Shown here: one piece after another, positions 1-4,127 of the stretch
Numbering within the stretch: position 1 is the stretch's first letter
Layout: the number at the start of each line of letters is the position of its first letter
Source of the DNA: Clostridia bacterium
GTDB lineage: Bacteria; Bacillota; Clostridia; Oscillospirales; RGIG577
NCBI GenBank assembly: GCA_017419325.1
Contig: JAFOLN010000153.1
Location: 1 to 5,176, forward strand
Length of the DNA stretch: 5,176 bases
Reading direction: 5' to 3'
Position numbers and translations under genes: made by a program
Notes under the pieces: model-generated
What the model was told of the DNA's origin: nothing
Databases searched by the model: none
The model's input: the letters and a program-made list of their open reading frames with translations, nothing else

Positions 1-30
1 AAAAAAAGCGAAATTTTTTAATAAACATAA

Positions 31-59
31 TTGACAAACGATATCGACTTCGCTATAAT
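31..59 (+). promoter_or_regulatory. Perfect-consensus sigma-A-type promoter of the tRNA gene
   Basis: The -35 box TTGACA (31-36) and the -10 box TATAAT (54-59) both match consensus exactly and are separated by the optimal 17 bp. Transcription should begin near 66, leaving only a short 5' leader before the mature tRNA start at 73. The DNA upstream (11-30) is almost pure A/T and could act as an UP element, as is common for stable-RNA promoters; that last point is inference. Confidence 0.9.
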
Positions 60-72
60 ATAAAAGTCACAT

Positions 73-149
73 CGAGGTGTGGCTCAGTTTGGTAGAGCGC
101 TGCGTTCGGGACGCAGAGGCCGCAGGTTCAAATCCTGTCACCTCGACCA
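73..149 (+). tRNA. tRNA-Pro, anticodon CGG, with encoded CCA
   Basis: This is a complete 77-nt tRNA that reads CCG proline codons. The cloverleaf can be drawn by eye. The acceptor stem CGAGGTG (73-79) pairs perfectly with CACCTCG (139-145). The discriminator is A146 and CCA is encoded at 147-149. The D-arm is closed by GCTC/GAGC. The anticodon stem CTGCG (100-104) pairs with CGCAG (112-116) around the loop TTCGGGA, which places anticodon CGG at 107-109. The T-arm is GCAGG-TTCAAAT-CCTGT, with one G-T pair. It has its own promoter and terminator and no other tRNA gene lies beside it within the window. Confidence is very high for a tRNA and high for the Pro(CGG) identity. Confidence 0.97.
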
Positions 150-156
150 TGAAAAG

Positions 157-193
157 ACCCGCTGAAACGGTAAGTTTCGGCGGGTTTTCCTTT
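157..193 (+). terminator. Intrinsic terminator of the tRNA-Pro unit
   Basis: A 12-bp stem (157-168 with 174-185, one G-T pair) closes the 5-nt loop GGTAA and is followed by a T-rich run (185-193, interrupted by CC). It begins 7 nt after the CCA end, so the tRNA is a single-gene transcript. The A-rich stretch just before the stem may give some termination in the opposite direction. Confidence 0.9.
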
Positions 194-311
194 ATAATTC
201 CCCGAAACAGCGCGCACGGAAAACGAAGAAAAGAAAAGCCCCGACGCAAAATTCCCCTTAATTTCTCGCGGAAAAGCTGTATTTTCGCGGCTTTTGTCTT
301 ACAAAAAGGGC

Positions 312-340
312 TTGACTCAGGCGGTTTAAAGCGTGATAAT
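312..340 (+). promoter_or_regulatory. Predicted promoter of the aquaporin gene
   Basis: TTGACT (312-317) and GATAAT (335-340) each differ from the -35 and -10 consensus at one base and are separated by 17 bp. The predicted start of transcription is about 347, giving a 5' leader of about 54 nt before the ATG at 401. The stretch between the tRNA terminator and this promoter (194-311) contains no gene I can support, only weak A/T-rich inverted repeats around 267-295. Confidence 0.75.
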
Positions 341-346
341 AATTTG

Positions 347-370
347 TGCAAGGCAGAAATCTGCCTTGCA
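347..370. repeat. 10-bp perfect inverted repeat at the aquaporin transcription start
   Basis: The arms TGCAAGGCAG (347-356) and CTGCCTTGCA (361-370) are perfect reverse complements around the 4-nt spacer AAAT. The repeat begins at or next to the predicted +1 and ends 18 nt before the Shine-Dalgarno sequence. In RNA it would form a stable hairpin at the extreme 5' end of the mRNA, leaving the ribosome binding site open. In DNA it is symmetrical enough to be an operator. A T6 run begins about 7 nt after the stem, so partial termination or attenuation is also possible but less likely given the spacing. The sequence alone does not decide among these. Confidence 0.7.
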
Positions 371-400
371 TATCAATTTTTTCTTACAGGAGGGTGTAAA

Positions 401-1096
401 ATGAGAAAGTATCTTGCCGAATGTATCGGTACGATGGTGCTGGTAATATTGGGCTGCGGTACGGCAATGCTTGTAGGATGCGACTCCGCAAACGGCGGAG
501 GATATATCCTTACCGCGCTCGCGTTCGGTCTTTCCATCGTTGCAATGGCTTACTCCATAGGCAACATTTCTGGCTGCCATATAAACCCTGCGGTATCGCT
601 GGGCGTGCTTATTAAGGGCGGCATGAGCGGAAAGGATTTTGTGGGATATCTTATCTCGCAGATAATCGGCGCCATCATCGGTTCCGCCATCCTTGCGGGC
701 ATATTCGCAATGGGCGGCGTTGAGGACATGACCGGGGGACTCGGCACCAACGGTCTCGCCGGAGTAAACGGCAGCGCGGGAGCAGGTCTTATTGTTGAGA
801 TAATACTGACCTTTATCTTCGTTATCTGCATACTCGGCGTAACCTCGTCGAAGGCCGGCCACGGCTCCTTCGGCGGCCTTGTTATCGGTCTTGCGCTTGT
901 GGGCGTACATATTTTAGGCATCGGTCTTACCGGTACCTCCGTAAACCCCGCGAGAAGCATCGGCCCCGCACTTATAGCGGCTTTCGGCGGCAACCCCGCT
1001 CCGCTTTCGTGCCTCTGGGTATTCATCGTAGGCCCCTTCATCGGCGCGGCTCTTGCTGCACTTGTGTATAAGGGACTCGAGGGTGCAAAGAAATAA
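401..1096 (+). CDS. aqpZ: Aquaporin (MIP family, AqpZ-type water channel)
   Basis: This gene encodes a 231-residue inner-membrane channel, the usual length for bacterial aquaporins. Both half-helix motifs are present: NPA at 62-64 (in SGCHINPAVS) and NPA at 182-184 (in TSVNPARS). Six hydrophobic segments fall at about 5-27, 35-54, 80-104, 127-148, 157-176 and 204-225. Aligning by eye to E. coli AqpZ, the selectivity filter is Phe42, His170, Thr179 and Arg185. This is the water-selective set, not that of glycerol facilitators (known for the family; function inferred). The start is ATG 401, behind AGGAGGGTG (388-396) at good spacing. The reading frame is open further upstream, but that extension runs through the tRNA and terminator and is not coding. 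Cys59, next to the first NPA loop, is Gly in E. coli AqpZ. The gene has its own promoter and terminator. Confidence 0.95.
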   Translation: MRKYLAECIGTMVLVILGCGTAMLVGCDSANGGGYILTALAFGLSIVAMAYSIGNISGCHINPAVSLGVLIKGGMSGKDFVGYLISQIIGAIIGSAILAGIFAMGGVEDMTGGLGTNGLAGVNGSAGAGLIVEIILTFIFVICILGVTSSKAGHGSFGGLVIGLALVGVHILGIGLTGTSVNPARSIGPALIAAFGGNPAPLSCLWVFIVGPFIGAALAALVYKGLEGAKK

Positions 1097-1114
1097 CATA
1101 AAGGCTTTTTTGAG

Positions 1115-1147
1115 ATCGGCAGAGCGTCATGCTTTGCCGATTTTTTT
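1115..1147 (+). terminator. Intrinsic terminator after the aquaporin gene
   Basis: An 11-bp stem (1115-1125 with 1131-1141, one G-T pair) closes the loop GTCAT and runs directly into seven T residues (1141-1147). It lies about 18 nt after the aquaporin stop codon and should separate this unit from the hydrogenase operon. Confidence 0.93.
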
Positions 1148-1193
1148 GTGAAAAATCACGGATATCAAAAAAGTGAAAAAATTTTCTCGAATT

Positions 1194-1207
1194 ACATTAA
1201 ATAATGT
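1194..1207. repeat. Short A/T-rich inverted repeat upstream of the candidate hyd promoter
   Basis: ACATTA and TAATGT form a perfect 6+2+6 palindrome, 21 bp upstream of the candidate -35 box at 1229. The size and position would suit a repressor or activator site. The surrounding DNA is very A/T-rich, so a chance palindrome is quite possible. It does not fit the Rex-type consensus (TTGTTAA or TTGTGAA half-sites with N4) known to control many clostridial NADH-linked genes. Confidence 0.25.
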
Positions 1208-1228
1208 TATTTTTTTATCTTTTAGATA

Positions 1229-1257
1229 TTGAAAAATAATTAACGATGTAGTATGAT
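1229..1257 (+). promoter_or_regulatory. Candidate promoter of the hydCBA operon
   Basis: TTGAAA (1229-1234) and TATGAT (1252-1257) are separated by 17 bp and each differs from consensus at one position. The predicted start of transcription is about 1264. No comparable -35/-10 pair was found closer to hydC: TATAAA at 1692-1697 lacks an acceptable -35 box. If this promoter is the one used, the operon has an untranslated leader of about 480 nt. The region is A/T-rich, which raises the chance of false matches. Confidence 0.5.
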
Positions 1258-1319
1258 AATTATACGATTGATAAAATAATGCCAAAATCCCTGCTGTCTG
1301 TATTGTATATTCTTTATAG

Positions 1320-1404
1320 ATGCATCGCATTGTTCTTTTGCCTTTGTGCAATATTACCAAATGATATGTTCGGGCTTATGCATACTCAAGCCGAAGCGAT
1401 GCGT
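1320..1404 (+). other. Candidate nested RNA structure in the hyd leader
   Basis: An outer stem pairs ATGCATCGC (1320-1328) with GCGATGCGT (1396-1404), 9 bp with one T-G wobble. Directly abutting its 3' strand is an inner hairpin, TTCGGGCTT (1369-1377) with AAGCCGAA (1388-1395), 8 bp with one bulged G. A weak TTGC/GCAA pairing (1338-1341 with 1348-1351) could make a third arm. Two stems stacked end to end inside one closing helix is a shape typical of folded regulatory RNAs. No sequence alignment is available to test it. Confidence 0.4.
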
Positions 1405-1440
1405 AAAAAAGGGGATAGGGCAGGAGCGCGGGATGATGTG

Positions 1441-1500
1441 CGCCGCGCCGAAGCCCGGGGCATTTGAAGCGTCCGAAAAGGGCATTTTCGGGGCGCGGCG
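1441..1500 (+). other. GC-clamped stem-loop structure in the hyd leader
   Basis: CGCCGCGCC (1441-1449) is the exact reverse complement of GGCGCGGCG (1492-1500), a 9-bp stem of G-C pairs only. Immediately inside its 3' strand sits a second perfect 7-bp hairpin, CCGAAAA (1473-1479) with TTTTCGG (1485-1491), around GGGCA. The two helices could stack with no gap at 1491/1492. No T-run follows, so this is not a classical intrinsic terminator. It lies about 240 nt upstream of the hydC start, too far to mask the ribosome binding site by itself. Confidence 0.5.
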
Positions 1501-1505
1501 AAGAG

Positions 1506-1525
1506 TGTATTTTTAGGGAAATACA
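1506..1525 (+). other. Small hairpin downstream of the GC clamp
   Basis: TGTATTT (1506-1512) pairs perfectly with AAATACA (1519-1525) around the 6-nt loop TTAGGG. It begins 6 nt after the GC-clamped structure and may form part of the same folded leader. Being A/T-rich, it is weak on its own. Confidence 0.35.
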
Positions 1526-1533
1526 AAAGGGAG

Positions 1534-1595
1534 AAAAATATCAAAAAAGTGTGCGGAGGCTTTGTTTTGTCTTTGCTTGTTTTTCGGATATTTTT
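1534..1595 (+). other. A/T-rich long-loop stem in the hyd leader
   Basis: AAAAATATC (1534-1542) is the perfect reverse complement of GATATTTTT (1587-1595), and A-run/T-run pairing (1543-1547 with 1580-1584) could extend it inward past a 2-nt bulge. The loop is long, and such matches arise easily in A/T-rich DNA, so this is weak evidence for a real fold. Confidence 0.25.
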
Positions 1596-1727
1596 ACTCC
1601 ACGCCTTTTTGGGCGCATATTTTTGTCTTTTTTCTCTCGTTGTTTGCAGTTCGTTTTGAATAAGACCACGCAGAAATGTTTGCGCGAGAGATATAAATAT
1701 TAAATTTTCATAATGGCAATTACACAG

Positions 1728-1737
1728 AAAGGGTGAT
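1728..1737 (+). promoter_or_regulatory. Ribosome binding site of hydC (gapped match)
   Basis: AAAGGGTGAT resembles the ideal AAAGGAGGTGAT with two bases missing in the middle. It offers either AAAGG or GGTGAT for pairing to 16S rRNA. The distance to ATG 1741 is normal when aligned on the GGTGAT part. It supports this start but is weaker than the sites in front of hydB and hydA. Confidence 0.7.
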
Positions 1738-1740
1738 AGC

Positions 1741-2232
1741 ATGGCAAAACTCAACGAAAAGGCCGTACAGACTATCCTCGAGATCTGCGGACGTTATAAG
1801 GACGAAAAAACTCCGCTCATGATGATTTTGAGTGATATCCAGAACGAATACGGCTATATTCCGCTGGAGGTACAGGAAATCGTCTCGAAGGAGACGGGCA
1901 TTTCGGTTGCCGAGATTTACGGCGTTGTTACGTTTTATTCCTTCTTCTCGCTCAATCCGAAGGGTAAATACGTTATCGGATGCTGCTTAGGTACCGCATG
2001 TTATGTAAAGGGCGCTCAGCAGGTTATCGACAAATTCTCGGAGATACTTGACATAGCTCCCGGCCAGACCACGAAGGACGGTCTGTTTACGCTCGACGCA
2101 CTGCGCTGCATAGGCGCGTGCGGCATCGCTCCCGCAGTTACGATTAACGGCACCGTATACCCGAAGGTAGCGGTTGACAAGGTGCCGTCCATTGTAGCCG
2201 AGTACAGGGCAAAGGAGGGCCTTAGCGCATGA
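1741..2232 (+). CDS. hydC: NuoE-like [2Fe-2S] subunit of NAD-linked [FeFe] hydrogenase
   Basis: This gene encodes a 163-residue cytoplasmic protein of the complex I 24-kDa (NuoE/HydC/HndA) family, full length for the group. An N-terminal helical part (about 1-70) contains the family segment NEYGYIPLEVQEIVSKETGI. It is followed by a thioredoxin-like fold whose four [2Fe-2S] ligands are visible as Cys82-x4-Cys87 (in CLGTACYVKG) and Cys123-x3-Cys127 (in RCIGACGIAP). In hydrogenases of this type the subunit sits against the NuoF-like subunit and its cluster is close to the flavin site. It is the first gene of the operon, and its last four bases overlap the hydB start (ATGA). The order NuoE-like, NuoF-like, catalytic subunit matches hydCBA of Thermotoga; hndA is the name for the homologue in Desulfovibrio. 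Assignment to a hydrogenase rather than to complex I or formate dehydrogenase rests on hydA downstream. Confidence 0.95.
   Translation: MAKLNEKAVQTILEICGRYKDEKTPLMMILSDIQNEYGYIPLEVQEIVSKETGISVAEIYGVVTFYSFFSLNPKGKYVIGCCLGTACYVKGAQQVIDKFSEILDIAPGQTTKDGLFTLDALRCIGACGIAPAVTINGTVYPKVAVDKVPSIVAEYRAKEGLSA
2211..2219 (+). promoter_or_regulatory. Ribosome binding site of hydB inside the hydC 3' end
   Basis: AAAGGAGGG lies within the hydC coding sequence, 9 nt before ATG 2229. It fixes the hydB start, which overlaps the hydC stop as ATGA and implies translational coupling. Confidence 0.85.
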
Positions 2233-4112
2233 TAAACACCGTTGATAAATTAAACGAAAACATTCAGAACTGCACAAAGAGCCTGGGCGACAAGCTGTCG
2301 GGCGCAGACGGCAAGCGCCACATAGTGCTGTGCGGCGGTACGGGATGCTTAAGCAGCCATTCCGACGAGATAACGAAGAAGTTTGAAGAAGTGCTCAAGG
2401 CTAAGGGCGTTGCCGACAAGGCCACCGTCAATATGGTAGGCTGCTTCGGATTCTGCTCACAGGGCCCGTTCGTAAAGATTTACCCCGAGGATACGCTTTA
2501 CCGTCTCGTTAAGATCGACGACGTTGAGGAAATCGTTGAAAGCGATATCATCGGCGGCAACGTGGTTGAGCGTCTCCTTTATGTGGAGCCGACCTCCGGC
2601 GAGAAGGTATCGAAGCAGGACGACATAACCTTCTATAAGAAGCAGCGCCGCGTGGCTCTCTACGGCTGCGGCGTTATAAACCCCGAGGACATAAACGAAG
2701 CGCTGGGCATGGGCGCATATCAGGGCTTAAAGAAGGCTCTTACCATGACTCAGCAGGAGGTCGTTGACGAGATACTCGCATCGGGCCTTCGCGGACGCGG
2801 CGGCGGCGGCTTCCCGTCGGGCAGAAAGTGGCAGTTCGCGTTAAATCAGCAGAACGACGAAAAGTACGTTGTATGCAACGGCGACGAGGGCGACCCCGGC
2901 GCATTCATGGACAGAAGTATCCTCGAGGGCAACCCGCTTGCGGTTATCGAGGGTATGGTAATAGCAGGCTATGCCATCGGCGCAAAGAACGGCTACTTCT
3001 ACGTTCGCGCAGAGTACCCGATAGCCGTTCGCCGTCTCAGACTTGCGATAAAGCAGGCGAAAGAGGTCGGTCTTTTAGGTCAGAACATACTGGGAAGCGA
3101 CTTCAGCTTTGACTGCCATATCCGTCTCGGCGCAGGCGCGTTCGTATGCGGCGAGGAAACGGCACTTTTAAACTCCATCGAGGGCAAGCGCGGCATGCCC
3201 AGACCCCGTCCGCCGTTCCCGGCAGTATCGGGTCTTTGGGGCAAGCCCACCATCGTAAACAACGTAGAGACGCTGGCATGCGTTCCCTATATCATGAGAA
3301 ACGGCGCTGCGAACTTCGCAAGCGTCGGCACCGAAAAGTCCAAGGGCACGAAGGTATTCGCGCTGGGCGGCAAGGTAAACAACGTAGGCCTTGTAGAGGT
3401 ACCCATGGGCACCACGTTAAGAGAGCTTATTTACGATATAGGCGGCGGCATACCGAACGGCAAGCAGTTCAAGGCAATACAGACCGGCGGTCCCTCCGGC
3501 GGCTGCCTTACCACCGATTTCCTTGACGAGCCTATCGACTTTGACAACCTCGTACAGAAGGGCTCCATGATGGGCTCCGGCGGCGCAATAGTTATGGACG
3601 AGGATAACTGCATGGTTGACGTTGCAAAGTTCTATATGGAATTTATCTGCGACGAATCCTGCGGTAAGTGTACTCCCTGCCGCATAGGTACTAAGAGAAT
3701 GCTTGAGATACTTACCCGCATAACCGAGGGCAACGGCACGATGGACGACCTGGACGAGCTGGAGCAGTTAAGCCAGACCGTAAAGGCGAACTCCCTGTGC
3801 GCGCTCGGACAGACCGCGGCAAACCCCATAAACTCTACGCTTGCGCATTTCAGAGATGAGTATCTGGCTCATATAGTTGACAAGAAGTGTCCCGCCCATG
3901 TGTGCAAAAAGCTCATGGTATACAATATCGACCCCGACAAGTGCATCGGCTGCGGTATGTGTGCAAAGGGCTGCCCCACGGGCTGCATCCAGAGAACGGA
4001 CTACATCGCTCCCGGCCACAAGCTCGCTTCGTTCAAGATCGATACTACGAAGTGCATTAAGTGCGGAGCATGTATGCCCACCTGCAAGTTTAAAGCTATA
4101 TCGAAGCAATAA
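2229..4112 (+). CDS. hydB: NuoF-like FMN/NAD(H) subunit of [FeFe] hydrogenase
   Basis: This gene encodes a 627-residue flavoprotein that exchanges electrons with NAD(H), close in length to Thermotoga HydB. The domains, in order, are as follows. A thioredoxin-like [2Fe-2S] domain has Cys35-x4-Cys40 and Cys72-x3-Cys76. The NuoF core carries the glycine-rich FMN/NADH motif GLRGRGGGGFPSGRKW (186-201), GDEGDPGAFMDR (218-229) and GAGAFVCGEET (301-311). A [4Fe-4S] site has Cys478-x2-Cys481-x2-Cys484 plus Cys524. A C-terminal two-cluster ferredoxin domain has Cys572/575/578/582 and Cys609/612/615/619. A Cys554-x2-His557-x-Cys559 patch joins the core to the ferredoxin domain and may bind a metal. The extra N- and C-terminal Fe-S domains separate it from plain complex I NuoF and fit HydB/HndC-type subunits, many of which bifurcate electrons between NAD(H), ferredoxin and H2. 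No frameshift or missing ligand is seen. Confidence 0.96.
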   Translation: MINTVDKLNENIQNCTKSLGDKLSGADGKRHIVLCGGTGCLSSHSDEITKKFEEVLKAKGVADKATVNMVGCFGFCSQGPFVKIYPEDTLYRLVKIDDVEEIVESDIIGGNVVERLLYVEPTSGEKVSKQDDITFYKKQRRVALYGCGVINPEDINEALGMGAYQGLKKALTMTQQEVVDEILASGLRGRGGGGFPSGRKWQFALNQQNDEKYVVCNGDEGDPGAFMDRSILEGNPLAVIEGMVIAGYAIGAKNGYFYVRAEYPIAVRRLRLAIKQAKEVGLLGQNILGSDFSFDCHIRLGAGAFVCGEETALLNSIEGKRGMPRPRPPFPAVSGLWGKPTIVNNVETLACVPYIMRNGAANFASVGTEKSKGTKVFALGGKVNNVGLVEVPMGTTLRELIYDIGGGIPNGKQFKAIQTGGPSGGCLTTDFLDEPIDFDNLVQKGSMMGSGGAIVMDEDNCMVDVAKFYMEFICDESCGKCTPCRIGTKRMLEILTRITEGNGTMDDLDELEQLSQTVKANSLCALGQTAANPINSTLAHFRDEYLAHIVDKKCPAHVCKKLMVYNIDPDKCIGCGMCAKGCPTGCIQRTDYIAPGHKLASFKIDTTKCIKCGACMPTCKFKAISKQ

Positions 4113-4113
4113 T

Positions 4114-4120
4114 AGGAGGA
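4114..4120 (+). promoter_or_regulatory. Strong ribosome binding site of hydA
   Basis: AGGAGGA lies one base after the hydB stop codon and 7 nt before ATG 4128. It is the strongest of the three sites in the operon and fixes the hydA start. Confidence 0.9.
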
Positions 4121-4127
4121 TGAATTC

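Larger units (their letters stand above)
1264..1740 (+). other. Long gene-free, structured leader region before hydC
   Basis: No open frame here has both a ribosome binding site and family-like protein sequence. The stretch is a mosaic: A/T-rich at 1264-1320, G-rich and GC-rich at about 1410-1500, then strikingly T-rich at 1561-1660. It contains at least four stem-loops, listed separately: a nested structure at 1320-1404, a GC-clamped structure at 1441-1500, a hairpin at 1506-1525, and an A/T stem at 1534-1595. The 8-mer GCCGAAGC occurs twice (1390-1397 and 1447-1454). I looked for core motifs of common riboswitches (FMN, cobalamin, SAM, c-di-GMP) and saw none. It may be a regulatory leader, an independent small RNA, or decayed DNA. 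Confidence 0.45.

Noticed and set aside
67..351. 94-codon minus-strand open frame whose start region reads as GFEPAASASRTQRSTKLSH
   Set aside because: This is the translation of the antisense strand of the tRNA gene, a well-known type of spurious protein. It also crosses the terminator.
77..400. Upstream in-frame extension of the aquaporin gene
   Set aside because: The extension translates the tRNA, its terminator and the aquaporin promoter. ATG 401 has a strong ribosome binding site and matches the family N-terminus.
1148..1188. GTGA-AAAA-TCAC (1148-1159) and GTGAA...TTCTC (1173-1188) as possible Rex or CRP-like sites
   Set aside because: The first has the wrong spacer length for either consensus and follows a terminator T-run. 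The second has a degenerate right half. A/T-rich DNA yields such matches by chance.
1279..1467. 62-codon plus-strand frame with a hydrophobic N-terminus
   Set aside because: There is no ribosome binding site before the ATG, the composition changes abruptly half way, and no family is recognisable. A small membrane peptide cannot be fully excluded.
1602..1630. CGCC-TTTTTG-GGCG hairpin followed by T-rich DNA, as a terminator before hydC
   Set aside because: Only 4 bp of stem and no T-run directly adjoining it, so it is too weak to call.
1464..1703. 79-codon plus-strand frame, basic then aromatic-rich
   Set aside because: It starts at TTG without a ribosome binding site, and its composition just reflects the T-rich DNA there. 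No recognisable motif.
1386..1754. 122-codon minus-strand frame
   Set aside because: Lysine/phenylalanine-rich translation of T-rich DNA that overlaps the hydC start. No family resemblance.
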